64,000 nt of DNA from positions 158,290-222,289 of the forward strand of contig NZ_JAHXZS010000005.1 of NCBI RefSeq assembly GCF_019740335.1. Direction: 5' to 3'. Positions 55,021-64,000 of this stretch are shown one piece after another. The notes under the pieces are model-generated. The model did not search any database, was not told the origin of the DNA, and saw only the letters and a list, made by a program, of their open reading frames with translations. Source of the stretch: Alteraquisediminimonas sediminicola. GTDB taxonomy: Bacteria; Pseudomonadota; Alphaproteobacteria; Sphingomonadales; Sphingomonadaceae. The position numbers were made by a program, and so were the translations under genes. Within the stretch, counting starts at the first letter, position 1, and each line of letters starts with the position of its first letter.

Positions 55021-55427
55021 GTTATGACCTACGTGATTGTCCGCTGTGTTGGCAGTCCGGAACGGCTTCTTTCAGGAACGCCGAGAAAATTTCTTCCGTT
55101 CGTTCAGAATGCTACCCGGCGGTCGTTCTTTCTTGGATAAAGTCGAGCATCTGGTTTACAGCGAGATGCCGATGACCGAACGACGATAACTTCAACCGGC
55201 GCACCGCGAGGGCCGGTTCTAGTTCCAAGAAGTGGAGCCCCAGCAGCCGTCCGTAATTTCGCGGTTCGGGTGTTTTTGTAGGCACGTCCTTACGGCTATG
55301 TTGCCGAGCGAAAGGGAGTGAATGACGACGATAATCGGATCGAGTGCCGGGGTTGATCGAGCGGTGCTTCGGCGTCCGCTCGCTTCATGGGGCCCCCGCA
55401 CAACTATCGGGCCAGGGAGTGCCTGAC
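55021..55427. other. Gap upstream of the NACHT gene
   Basis: About 400 bases with no convincing reading frame. The promoter of the NACHT gene should be here, but I could not assign -35/-10 boxes. An in-frame start exists at 55344, but AGGGAG eight bases before the ATG at 55428 favours the later one. Confidence 0.35.
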
Positions 55428-58400
55428 ATGGTGCCCGTGACCACATCAGCCCCGTCTCACGATCTAGTGGAAGACTTCGGCCTATCGTCGGTGCCCTCCT
55501 ATTTCCCGCGCAGGCTCGCGATCAACGATAAGACGCTTCTCGAAAACTGGGTCGATGAAACCGGGCTACTCGCGCTTTCTGGCAGCAAGATCGTCCTCGG
55601 CGAACCGGGCATGGGCAAGAGCGAGTTGATGTACGAGCTTGGTCGGCGGCTCGGGGTCGAGCTGGTGACCGCGACCCGCTTCATCAATGCCAAGACCCCG
55701 GCCAAACTTGTCCCGGCGGGCAAGCCGCTGCTGATCGACGGCCTCGACGAAGCACTGTCGCGACGCGAAGGCGACGCGGTCGACGCAATCCTGGCGCAGC
55801 TCGAAGAAGCAGACTTGCCGCCGTTTATCCTGTCGTGCCGCTCGCGCGAATGGCAGACGCGCAGCGTGACGAACCTGCGCCAACTCTATGGCGTCGAACC
55901 GAGAATCCTAACGCTCGAATCGTTCGATCGCAGCGAAGCGCACACGTTTCTCGTCGCGCAGTATCCGAGCGCGGATGCCGATCACGTGCTCGAACACCTC
56001 GCGAGCCACGGCCTCGAAGAACTTTACCGCAACCCGCTGACGCTCGGCTTGATGGGGCGAGTCGCCGAAACCGACACGCAATTGCCGGCGACGCGCGCGG
56101 CTTTGTTCGAGCGTGTCTGCACCCTGATCTGGCCCGAACACGATTCCGATCGGCAGGATGAGGGTCTGGCCCAGCTGACGCAGGACGAAGCACTCGATGC
56201 CGCTGGGGCAATCGCCGCCGGACTGTTGTTCGCAGGCGCCGAAGCCGCCAGCGTGGCGGGTGCGGCGCAGGTGCAGCAAGGCGATATCCGGCTCGCCGAC
56301 CTGGAGACCTTGCCCGATGCTAGGGCCGCCCGAGCGATCTTTTCCTCCAAGCTGTTCCATAGCGTCGGCCCGTCGCGCGCCAAGCCGATCCACCGGGTCA
56401 TCACCGAATATCTCGGCGCGCGATGGCTCGCGAGTCAGGCGGCGACGCCACGCGCGCAACGACGCGTGCTCGCCCAATTGCATGGCAGCGGCGGTGTTCC
56501 GGCGAGCCTGCGCGGGCTTCATGCCTGGATCGCCCATCACAGCCCGATGATGGCCGTGCGGGTGATCACCGAAGACCCCTATGGCGTGCTGCGCTACGGC
56601 GAAACCGCGGCCCTTACGCCGCATCTCTCGGATTGCCTGTTCGAGGCGTTGTGCCGGCTCGCCGAGGGCGACCCCTATTTCCGTGCGGCGGACTGGGACA
56701 ATAAGACTGCAGCCGGGCTGATGATCCCGGCGCTCAAACCCAAGATCAAGGCGATCATCGCCTCGGCAACTAGCAGCGCGCACCTCCGCTCGCTGCTGAT
56801 CGAAGGGCTTCAGGGCACGCCGCTCGCGGCCGAGCTTGCCGATACGTTGGAAGAGATTGTGTTCGCACCGGAGCGCTTCTATCGCGAGCGCAACGCTGCT
56901 GCCGAGGCCTTGCTGCCGCACCGCGACCGTGCCTGGTGGCAGGTGACGATCGCGGTGCTCACCAATCAGGGCGGCGACGATGCGCCGCGGCTCGCGCGTC
57001 AGTTGATCCAGCAGATCAATGCCGACGTGTCAGACGATTTACTGGTCACGACCCTGTTCGCCGAAATGGGGGTGACCAGTTTTCCGCTGCCGCGCCGCAC
57101 GGGACGGCGCGTCCGTACCGCACGCAGCTATGAACGACTGTTCGCCGTGATCCCCTCGGCGCGGCTGGTTGGGGTGCTCAACCTGATCTCCGATTATGCC
57201 GATCTGCTGCGCGACGGCAACTGGGAGAATGCCGGCGAGGTCGCCGACATCGTGGCCAATCTCGTCGTTCGTGGGATCGACGAAGGCGTGATCGGACCGG
57301 CCGAGGCACCGTCGCTGTGGCGCTGGCTCGGGACGATCGAACAGGCGCACCGTTATCACCGCGACGTCCAGCAGACGCTTGCCGCACGACTTGGGGCGCA
57401 GGACGGGTTGCGTCGTGCGGTCCAGGCGCACGCACTGGCGAACGATCACCGCAAGGACAGCCTGTGGGTTACCGAATTCAATCTGCAGCGTCGCCTCGTA
57501 CAGCTGGTCGGACGGCCTAGCGACATCATCGTCGTGTTCGACCGCCTTGCGCGAGGCGACAACAAGGATCCGGCGCTGCGCCAGGATTGGCAGGATCTGG
57601 TGCGCATCGCCTGGGGTCCCGATGGTCTCGATCCCGACGTGCGCGCGGCGGCGGACAAGTTCCGCCGCGGTGACAAGCCGCTCGGCGACGTCCTTCGCAA
57701 GCTCCAAAATCCCAAGAAACCCGCGTGGGAGGTCCGTCAGGAGATGGAAGCGGCCAAGCGCGATCGCAAGCGCAAGGTGGAGTTCGAGACCGCACGCCGC
57801 AAGCTGGGCAAGGTCCGCGACGATCTGCGCGCGGGCAAATTGTCGGCGCTCCTCCCGTCGGCGCAAGCCTATCTCGACCGGTTCCACGACCTATCAAGCG
57901 AGTTGCCGCCGCGTGAGCGGTTGGCGTCCTGGATCGGGCCGGAACTGCGCGACGACGCGCTGATCGGGTTCGAGGAGGTACTGCACCGGCCCGACCTGCC
58001 GACGCCGGCTGAGATCGCCGACGGTTTCACGCGCGGCACGATCTACAATTACGGCTTTCCGATCATGGCCGGGCTTTACGAGCGCCTGCGTCGTGGCAAG
58101 GGCCTTGAGGACCTGTCCGAGCCGCTCAAACAGGCAGCGTTGCTGCTCAGCCATGACGATCATGGCTGGAATCTCGACGAGGAAAAAGAAGCGCTGCGCG
58201 TCGCGCTGGAAGCCGAGGTAATCCCCACACTCGAAGCACGCAATGCATTCGCGCGGCTCTGGATCGAGCCCGCGCTTAAAGCGGGCAACGAGCATGTCGC
58301 CGGGCTCTACAAGCTCGCCCACGATCCCGAATGGCAGGCGACCGGGGCGGCGCTCAGCGCCGACTGGTTGACCATGTTTCCCAATGTGCCGGAGTCCGTA

Positions 58401-59528
58401 GAGGCGGATCTGGTCGATTGCCTGACCTATGGTGGCGCACTCGACGCGCTGCGCGATGTGGCCGAGACGCGCGCCGTGACGGTGTTCCGCAGTTTCGACC
58501 ATATGCTGTCGTGGCTGGCGATCGACGTGCTGGTCCAGTTCGAGCTGGTGCGGCCTGCTCTCTCCGGGATCGGCGTGAATTACCCCAATTTCATCTGGTT
58601 TCTGCGCAACCGGCTACAGTTTGAGCGGCGTGGTGGGATGCTGCCATTGACCGTGGCGCAAGCTGAATGGATCATCAGCGAATTCCGTGACCAATGGCAA
58701 TATGCAGTGCTCGAAGGCACCGGATCAGGCAATACCAACGATTACGACGCGACCGACTTTCTGCGCTCCCTTATCAGCCGGATCGCCGACGATCCCAGCA
58801 TGGAGGCAGCTAAGGCAATGGAGCGCCTCATCACCGGGCCGAAGGATAGTTATGCCGAGTTGATCCGGCACATGGCGGTGGAACAACGCCAGAAGCGTGC
58901 CGAAGAGAATTTTTCAGCACTCATGCCATCTGATCTCGCCGCACTGCTCCACGATGGCCTTCCGGGCAACATTGAGGACTTAAAGGCGCTGGTGCGCGAA
59001 GAGATGGCCATCGCACAGCGCAAGCTCATCGGCGACGATCTGGATTCGGTCGTCGAATTCTGGACTGACAAGGGCGTCCCACGTGACGAGAATCGCTGCC
59101 GCGACCGCTTGACTGCGATGATCGGACCCGAGCTTGCCCGGTACGATATCCAGCGGATCACCGAGGCGGACATGCCGCAGACCAAGCGCGCCGACTTGGC
59201 GTTTGCGCGCGGCACGATGCAATTGCCGGTTGAGGTCAAAGGCCAGTGGCACAACGAGGTCTGGGACGCCGCTACCGGCCAACTCGACGTCCAATATTTG
59301 ATCGACTGGCGTTCCGAACAACGCGGCATCTACTGCGTCTTGTGGTTCGGCGATCTACCGTCGGCGACCAACCGGCGACTGAAGGCGCATCCCGATGGTC
59401 ATCCAGCCCCTGCCAGCGCGGAGGCGATGCGCACCATGCTAATCGAACGGATACCCGGCGCGCGCCGCGCACTCATCGATGTGGTAGTGCTCGACTTCAC
59501 CGCTGGGAAGCCTCAGGGCCGTGCGTAA
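55428..59528 (+). CDS. NACHT-type STAND NTPase with C-terminal PD-(D/E)xK-like nuclease domain
   Basis: This 1366-residue protein has a NACHT/STAND ATPase near the N-terminus: Walker A GEPGMGKS (58-65), Walker B LLIDGLDEA (101-109) and the sensor-like FILSCRSREW (133-142). A winged-helix-like part follows (NPLTLGLMGRV). About 1000 residues of helical sequence come next, typical of sensor solenoids. The last 120 residues contain RADLAF with Asp1256 and LPVEVKGQW with Glu1269 and Lys1271, the D...ExK pattern of restriction-like nucleases. No transmembrane segment is seen. This layout fits an NLR-like anti-phage sensor whose effector is a DNA nuclease. The known Avs proteins usually have the effector at the N-terminus, so the order is unusual. 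Confidence 0.85.
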   Translation: MVPVTTSAPSHDLVEDFGLSSVPSYFPRRLAINDKTLLENWVDETGLLALSGSKIVLGEPGMGKSELMYELGRRLGVELVTATRFINAKTPAKLVPAGKPLLIDGLDEALSRREGDAVDAILAQLEEADLPPFILSCRSREWQTRSVTNLRQLYGVEPRILTLESFDRSEAHTFLVAQYPSADADHVLEHLASHGLEELYRNPLTLGLMGRVAETDTQLPATRAALFERVCTLIWPEHDSDRQDEGLAQLTQDEALDAAGAIAAGLLFAGAEAASVAGAAQVQQGDIRLADLETLPDARAARAIFSSKLFHSVGPSRAKPIHRVITEYLGARWLASQAATPRAQRRVLAQLHGSGGVPASLRGLHAWIAHHSPMMAVRVITEDPYGVLRYGETAALTPHLSDCLFEALCRLAEGDPYFRAADWDNKTAAGLMIPALKPKIKAIIASATSSAHLRSLLIEGLQGTPLAAELADTLEEIVFAPERFYRERNAAAEALLPHRDRAWWQVTIAVLTNQGGDDAPRLARQLIQQINADVSDDLLVTTLFAEMGVTSFPLPRRTGRRVRTARSYERLFAVIPSARLVGVLNLISDYADLLRDGNWENAGEVADIVANLVVRGIDEGVIGPAEAPSLWRWLGTIEQAHRYHRDVQQTLAARLGAQDGLRRAVQAHALANDHRKDSLWVTEFNLQRRLVQLVGRPSDIIVVFDRLARGDNKDPALRQDWQDLVRIAWGPDGLDPDVRAAADKFRRGDKPLGDVLRKLQNPKKPAWEVRQEMEAAKRDRKRKVEFETARRKLGKVRDDLRAGKLSALLPSAQAYLDRFHDLSSELPPRERLASWIGPELRDDALIGFEEVLHRPDLPTPAEIADGFTRGTIYNYGFPIMAGLYERLRRGKGLEDLSEPLKQAALLLSHDDHGWNLDEEKEALRVALEAEVIPTLEARNAFARLWIEPALKAGNEHVAGLYKLAHDPEWQATGAALSADWLTMFPNVPESVEADLVDCLTYGGALDALRDVAETRAVTVFRSFDHMLSWLAIDVLVQFELVRPALSGIGVNYPNFIWFLRNRLQFERRGGMLPLTVAQAEWIISEFRDQWQYAVLEGTGSGNTNDYDATDFLRSLISRIADDPSMEAAKAMERLITGPKDSYAELIRHMAVEQRQKRAEENFSALMPSDLAALLHDGLPGNIEDLKALVREEMAIAQRKLIGDDLDSVVEFWTDKGVPRDENRCRDRLTAMIGPELARYDIQRITEADMPQTKRADLAFARGTMQLPVEVKGQWHNEVWDAATGQLDVQYLIDWRSEQRGIYCVLWFGDLPSATNRRLKAHPDGHPAPASAEAMRTMLIERIPGARRALIDVVVLDFTAGKPQGRA

Positions 59529-59540
59529 GCCAAGCTTGGC
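59529..59540. repeat. 12-bp palindrome after the NACHT gene stop
   Basis: GCCAAGCTTGGC is perfectly symmetric and starts one base after the stop codon. It could be an operator for the DUF4238 gene 94 bases downstream or simply chance; no T-run follows. Confidence 0.3.
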
Positions 59541-59633
59541 ACCAGTAGTTATACTCTGCATATGTTGCCCCCCTGAGACTGCTACAATGCGGCAGTCACG
59601 GTGTTAACCTGAAAACGAACTTAATGAGGGCCA

Positions 59634-61706
59634 ATGACAGGTAAGCGACAGCATTACGTTCCGCGATTTCTTCAGCGCGGTTTTCTGATCGAACGCGACG
59701 ACTCTGGAACTGAGGGGGAACGCACTTGGCTGCATCGTCTCTGTGCGCGCGCCCGACCAGTTGGCATCGGTGATGTGGGGGTCGAGGACTTGTTCTACTC
59801 GCGCAAGGGCCTACCTGGAGAAGTGACGCTCGACGACGCAATAACCGAATTCGAGAGAGACTTCAGCCGCGACGTGGCGATCCTGCGCGGATCAGCGCCA
59901 AGGACCAGCGTCGAGCCAGAGCACGCTGCGAGAACCGTGGTCCATCTTGTCATGCGTACCGCGCACCTGCGCCGCACTATATCCTCGGGCATGGTCAGCA
60001 TGATGGAGGAGATTGAGGCGCTTTTTACCGATCCGCAGCGGTTTGCGACTATGCTCGGCTTCGCCACCCCCGCCCTGGCCAGTGTCGTTACGGAAGCAAT
60101 CAGGGACACAGCCCTCAAGCTCGTGCCGGCAGGGTTCCCGCCAGCCTTCAGTGAGCGTTTCCTCACATTCATTATCCGCGAACGTGGAGACGAGCTTGCG
60201 GCCAGCGCCGCCACTATGCTCTCCCCCCTCCTTGCGACAGTACTCAATGGTCTCGCGGACATGGTTCGAGATAGCCACAACGAGCTCGTCGCTAAGCCGC
60301 TTGATGACCATGGATGGGTGGGAGTCCTGAGCGGTTTCACGTGGTCGATGGAAGGAGCGTCCGATCTCATCCTTCCGGACGCGGTCGCTTTGTCTAGGTC
60401 TGCCGATGGGCCGCTCGAGCCGCTTCTATTCACTTGTGGCAGGGACGCCGAGGTGGTTCTTCTTCCGCTAGCACACGATCGCATGCTGGTTGGGCGCCGC
60501 GATCCAGCCATAACCGTTGATCTCTCAACATTCAACGCGGCGGCGGCGGCGGCCTGCCAAGGCTTCTTCATAAGCGCGCGGTCGCACGACGAAGATAAAC
60601 TGTCCTCTGCTATCGGAAGCGGCCCAGCCAAGGCGCTCACCAACGCAATTGCGGAGTCCATCGCGAGAGCGGAGGAGGTGAGGTCGCTTGCGCTTGACCA
60701 ACTTCCGCCGGCCCAGCCTTGCGAATTCGAGCAGGAGCAGTTCTCCTATAGCGTGACGCTTCATGACTTCGGCGATGACCTGCTGGCGCGCGCGTATGCC
60801 GATATCCTCCAGTCGGTCATCAAAGCGCTCACGCGGGACATGCCGCTTCACGATCTGGACGGGATCACGATCGCCGCAGACTACGCGGACGCGCTTGCCA
60901 CGCTCGACCGTGGCGATCCCAATCTCCCGCCGATGGTAAGTGGCGCGCTGGCCTATGGAACGGGCGCGGCGATGCCGGTGACCGTCAAGCGAAATGGCAA
61001 GCGCAAGGAGCATCTCGTCCTAGCAGCATGGATCGCTGCAGGCTGGACCTCGGAAAACCCCGAAGATCGGGCGATGACGCTGCATCTCCTTATTAAGATG
61101 CTGGCGGGGATTGCGAACTCGGCGCGCTTCGCCACCCCGGCGAGCTTCAAGCCGGACGAAATGGCGCGCGAATTCCACCTTGCGGTCGCCCGCGCACCTT
61201 CGGGGTACTGGAGCGCAAAGCAGGCCGCGTTTGTCGCTCCGGACGAGGGCATTACCTACGCGGACCTCGTACTCGACAGCCTAGAACATGCGCGCGAAGC
61301 GGTCAGCGCGGCGCGCATAAACATGACCGACAGCAGCGATGTGGGCGAGGGGTTCAACGTCGCGCTGGAAACCGTCTCTGCCATCCTGTCTCATGCTGCC
61401 GATTGGATCGGCCACCGAGACGGCTTGGCACAAGACCAGCCATTCGTGGGCGACGGCCTCAAGGCGAGGCTGGCTCCCTATGGCCTCGACCACTGGCTTG
61501 CGCTGTTCGGACGCGACCTTGCCTCGAGCTACACTGACGCCGGCGCGCTCGACTTGTCTGTCGTGACCACCTTGAGCCGGCACGTTGAGCGACTCTTCTG
61601 GAGCATCGGTGTGTACTGCTGGCCCGACAATGGGAGCGTCCGGTGCATCATTAGCGATCAGACGCTTGTGCCGGTAGATCTTTCAGTGTCAGTAATGTCC
61701 GAGTAA
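59634..61706 (+). CDS. DUF4238 domain protein, long form
   Basis: This 690-residue protein opens with the DUF4238 hallmark RQHYVPRFLQRGF (5-17). The typical second region (residues 244-288) has DLILPDAVALS and VVLLPLAHDRMLVG, corresponding to the family's 'SDNPV' and 'PLSP' strands. Most DUF4238 proteins are 250-400 residues, so about 350 extra helical residues are unassigned, ending SVRCIISDQTLVPVDLSV. GAGGG precedes the ATG. It lies 105 bases after the NACHT-nuclease gene on the same strand, so the two may form a unit. The molecular function of the family is unknown. Confidence 0.85.
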   Translation: MTGKRQHYVPRFLQRGFLIERDDSGTEGERTWLHRLCARARPVGIGDVGVEDLFYSRKGLPGEVTLDDAITEFERDFSRDVAILRGSAPRTSVEPEHAARTVVHLVMRTAHLRRTISSGMVSMMEEIEALFTDPQRFATMLGFATPALASVVTEAIRDTALKLVPAGFPPAFSERFLTFIIRERGDELAASAATMLSPLLATVLNGLADMVRDSHNELVAKPLDDHGWVGVLSGFTWSMEGASDLILPDAVALSRSADGPLEPLLFTCGRDAEVVLLPLAHDRMLVGRRDPAITVDLSTFNAAAAAACQGFFISARSHDEDKLSSAIGSGPAKALTNAIAESIARAEEVRSLALDQLPPAQPCEFEQEQFSYSVTLHDFGDDLLARAYADILQSVIKALTRDMPLHDLDGITIAADYADALATLDRGDPNLPPMVSGALAYGTGAAMPVTVKRNGKRKEHLVLAAWIAAGWTSENPEDRAMTLHLLIKMLAGIANSARFATPASFKPDEMAREFHLAVARAPSGYWSAKQAAFVAPDEGITYADLVLDSLEHAREAVSAARINMTDSSDVGEGFNVALETVSAILSHAADWIGHRDGLAQDQPFVGDGLKARLAPYGLDHWLALFGRDLASSYTDAGALDLSVVTTLSRHVERLFWSIGVYCWPDNGSVRCIISDQTLVPVDLSVSVMSE

Positions 61707-61916
61707 GGGCACGTTGATCCTAATTGCTGACTGTCCGCTGAGATCGGCCCAATTCAAGCTAATCCGATTTAACGATATCACTGTGAACGAACGACGGGTT
61801 TCGGGGTGCTGCGCGAAGGGAGCGAATCACCGCTTTTCTGCGAAAAAAGCCGATCCATATGGGTAGCTGATCGAGGTCGGGAGCAGCCCGCGACCTCTAT
61901 GCTTGTCGCTCCGTCC

Positions 61917-62120
61917 TCAGTCCAGCAGTTCCCCGGCGGATGTCTGCAGGCAGGTGGCCAGCTTTTCCACAATGGTGATTGTCGGGTTGCGGGCACCGCG
62001 CTCGAGGTCGCTGATATAGGTGCGGTGGATGCCGGCCTCGAACGCCAGATGCTCCTGGCTCCATTCCTTCTGGTGACGAAGGCGCCTGAGATTGGCGGCA
62101 AGACGAAGTCGGATATCCAC
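61917..62120 (-). CDS. XRE family helix-turn-helix regulator
   Basis: This 67-residue Cro/CI-like protein has the complete five-helix HTH: LAANLRRLRHQKEWSQEHLAF, then AGIHRTYISDLERGARNPTI and VEKLATCLQTSAGELL. The start is a GTG at 62120; a TTG at 62147 would add nine residues. It faces the DUF4238 gene and diverges from the membrane-protein gene. It may regulate nearby genes of the island. Confidence 0.88.
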   Translation of the reverse strand: MDIRLRLAANLRRLRHQKEWSQEHLAFEAGIHRTYISDLERGARNPTITIVEKLATCLQTSAGELLD

Positions 62121-62239
62121 GCCTGAGGAGTGCGTGGATGTCGACAATCAATCTACAGACGATCAGTGACAATTGACTTGACTTGTGTGCCCGTATCGAG
62201 CGCTATCCATGTTACTTATTGTCTGCAGTGAATCGGATC

Positions 62240-63082
62240 ATGCGCATGGACCAGGAACAGTCGGAAGGTGGCCAGGAGATCGCCCGGGTCGATATATGGC
62301 TGGTCATGGCCATTGCCGTCTTCCCGTTCCTGTTCGTGTGGGTGCTGTTGTCGAAGCCCTATAGTGTCGCCATCCGATTGCTGGGATTAACATGGCTGAT
62401 CCTCGCGGTGTCCGGACTCATCGTGATGCAGGGCCGCAGTCCGGCGCCTCGCGCGGGCGCACCCATGCCACCGGCGTGGCAAACACAGCGTAAGTCACAC
62501 GCGTTGAAGACCAGTACAGCGGTCCTCAAATCCGACGTGCCGCCAGCCCATACCAATTATCGCGCGGTGCTGGCGAGGGAGGTGGCGAGCCTGAAGCGTG
62601 ACGGTCGACTGGAACTGGCGGGTGATCCGAAGTCCGCGGTGAAGTTGGCTGCCGCTCTCTTTGTCGCGATGGGCGAGATCTACCAGCAAGGAGAGCTGTT
62701 CACGCTGACGGACGAGGACAAGTCCCTGCGTGCCGAATATGCCCGGCGTGCAAGTGCCCTTCAGGCAGAGGCGTTGCCACGCGTGAGGAAACTGCAGGCA
62801 AAACTGTACAGCAGAGGCCTCTGGTCAGAGGATATCAGTGTGTCCAGCTTCGGGCCCGGCAGCCGCAATATCCGGTTCACTGGCGGACTGTTCTTTGCCA
62901 ACCGCAATATCCAGTCCATCCATGAGGATGTTCGCGACACCATGGAGACGCTGCGGTTCAAACGGGCTGATTTCCTCGCCTATCTCGGCGGCAGAGGCGC
63001 TACCTATACTTATCGGCCGGTACCGGACACGGCGCTCGTCGTGATCAGGAGCGGCCATTATGCCGTCGTATGGGATCGCTGA
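62240..63082 (+). CDS. Hypothetical membrane protein with two N-terminal helices
   Basis: This 280-residue protein has two transmembrane helices close together (LVMAIAVFPFLFVWVLL and LLGLTWLILAVSGLIVM, about residues 20-65), then a soluble helical region and a C-terminal beta segment (TYTYRPVPDTALVVIRSGHYAVVW). I do not recognise a family. It diverges from the XRE gene. ATG codons at 62240 and 62246 are equally possible. Confidence 0.7.
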   Translation: MRMDQEQSEGGQEIARVDIWLVMAIAVFPFLFVWVLLSKPYSVAIRLLGLTWLILAVSGLIVMQGRSPAPRAGAPMPPAWQTQRKSHALKTSTAVLKSDVPPAHTNYRAVLAREVASLKRDGRLELAGDPKSAVKLAAALFVAMGEIYQQGELFTLTDEDKSLRAEYARRASALQAEALPRVRKLQAKLYSRGLWSEDISVSSFGPGSRNIRFTGGLFFANRNIQSIHEDVRDTMETLRFKRADFLAYLGGRGATYTYRPVPDTALVVIRSGHYAVVWDR

Positions 63083-63178
63083 TCCGGGCGATCCGCCAAG
63101 GCTCAGGATCGCGGCATCGCTTCGGAAATGGAAGAGGAAAGCTGGTGCAATGGGCGCCAGATGCAAGGGGGATGACGA

Positions 63179-63679
63179 ATGTGGGATTTACCTTGTCCCG
63201 AGTGCAGGAAGGTTATCGCGGCTGAAGCCGCCGTCTGTCCGCACTGTCAGTACGCGTTCAGCGATGCCGAGATCGAGATCCGCAAACGACGGGTGAACAC
63301 GAAGGCCGGCATCATGGTCGCGCTCATCCTGCTGCCACTGGCCTATTGTACCCTTGTGCCGGACAGCAAGGAGGAGCCTGACCCGGCACAGATTGTCCGG
63401 CAGGCAGAGGATCGTCGACTTGGCCAGCATTGCCTGAACGATTGGGATGGCGGCAACAGGAGCCTGATCGAGCAGGTAAAGGCAGTGTTGCGGGACCCCG
63501 ACTCGTTCGAGCATGCGGCCACCCGCATCGGACCGCTCGACGGGAACGGGAGCCACGCGATCGCCATGCAATACCGTGCCCGCAACGGCTTTGGCGGCAT
63601 GAATGTCCAGCAGGCGATCGGCATGGTCAACAGCAGTGACTGCAGTGCCACGCTGATCTCGGCGGATATCAGTCGCTGA
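63179..63679 (+). CDS. Zinc-ribbon membrane protein, hypothetical
   Basis: This 166-residue protein starts with a zinc ribbon, CPECRKVIAAEAAVCPHC (6-23). One transmembrane helix follows near residues 43-60 (AGIMVALILLPLAYCTLV). The outer domain has two cysteines (QHCLNDW, SDCSATL) and a VKAVLRDPDSFEHAATRIG segment seen in small secreted domains of phage and plasmid proteins. GGGGAT lies before the ATG. The function is unknown. Confidence 0.75.
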   Translation: MWDLPCPECRKVIAAEAAVCPHCQYAFSDAEIEIRKRRVNTKAGIMVALILLPLAYCTLVPDSKEEPDPAQIVRQAEDRRLGQHCLNDWDGGNRSLIEQVKAVLRDPDSFEHAATRIGPLDGNGSHAIAMQYRARNGFGGMNVQQAIGMVNSSDCSATLISADISR

Positions 63680-63698
63680 TATCCGCACGAGACTGACT

Positions 63699-64000
63699 TC
63701 AGGTCCGTCGGGGTGCTCCGGCTGGCCGACGCTTGCCCTCTGGGCGTTTGCGAATGCGCGGCGAGATGTCGCCCGAGAACTTCTGCTGGAACCAGTCGAG
63801 CGCCTGAGAGGTGCTGTCGACCTGATCGTCATGGCGTCGGTTGGGAAATCCCAGCAGCTCGTCGAGATAGATGGCCAGCCAGGGGGCTTCTCGCGGAAAA
63901 AGCACCTTGCCGGTCTCGAACATCACCGAGCGGGCCTGCATACGGGCAAGCTTGTCGATGGTCGGCCGGACCAGCCGCGGCCTGCAATAGCCGGAGCTGC
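63699..64000 (-). CDS. Phage terminase large subunit, C-terminal part (truncated by window edge)
   Basis: The frame is open to the right edge and reads LARMQARSVMFETGKVLFPR, then EAPWLAIYLDELLGFPNRRH and DDQVDSTSQALDWF. This is the closing part of the TerL nuclease domain; HDDQVD carries the conserved metal-binding aspartates. The C-terminus is intact, with a basic tail. The N-terminal ATPase lies outside the window. It belongs to the same general phage-type TerL class as the fragment at 54.3-54.7 kb. Confidence 0.88.
   Translation of the reverse strand, partial: SSGYCRPRLVRPTIDKLARMQARSVMFETGKVLFPREAPWLAIYLDELLGFPNRRHDDQVDSTSQALDWFQQKFSGDISPRIRKRPEGKRRPAGAPRRT

Overview
The window comes from an alphaproteobacterium of the order Sphingomonadales. 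Three things point there: a circularly permuted two-piece tmRNA with the tag ANDNEALALAA, an XrtA/PEP-CTERM exopolysaccharide control set (PrsR, PrsK and an EpsB-type glycosyltransferase), and a gene transfer agent (GTA) structural cluster in the sphingomonad arrangement. I cannot name the genus from this sequence.

Layout. Positions 1-34 hold the first codons of a secreted protein that runs off the left edge. Positions 216-15013 (minus strand) are an apparently complete GTA head-tail cluster, from small terminase to the tail-tip proteins. Most of its genes overlap by ATGA or TGATG. The exception is the capsid gene, which is bracketed by two terminator-like hairpins. Positions 15161-20724 (minus) hold a glutathione S-transferase, then prsR, prsK and an EPS glycosyltransferase. 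Positions 20936-26025 carry housekeeping genes: cobT, a YgjP-type metallopeptidase, a YcgN family protein, a SCO protein, an alanine-rich lipoprotein and MlaA. Positions 26146-31706 (plus) form a methionine-cycle operon: an ArsR-type regulator with a methyltransferase domain, metF and a two-gene split metH. Its promoter and palindromic operator appear to give a leaderless mRNA. tmRNA, lolA, gatCAB and tRNA-Thr(GGT) follow to 36599.

From about 36600 to the right edge the sequence is accessory. It begins with a DUF3489 / DUF2924 / large serine recombinase module (36874-39276). Next is a catabolic cluster (39711-53896): TonB-dependent receptor, aldehyde dehydrogenase, EthD-like protein, MetX-like hydrolase, Baeyer-Villiger-type monooxygenase, acyl-CoA synthetase, VOC protein, CHK-like kinase and two AraC regulators. 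The set suggests ketone uptake, oxygen insertion, ester cleavage, oxidation and CoA activation. A junction of dead mobile DNA follows: an IS3 transposase remnant (53904-54338) fused to a fragment of a phage terminase (54338-54718).

The most interesting segment is 55428-61706. It holds a 1366-residue NACHT-type STAND NTPase with a C-terminal PD-(D/E)xK-like nuclease motif, followed by a 690-residue DUF4238 protein. An XRE regulator and two small membrane proteins lie beyond it, and the C-terminus of a second phage-type terminase runs off the right edge. I read the NACHT-nuclease and DUF4238 pair as a candidate anti-phage defence system carried in a phage-derived island.
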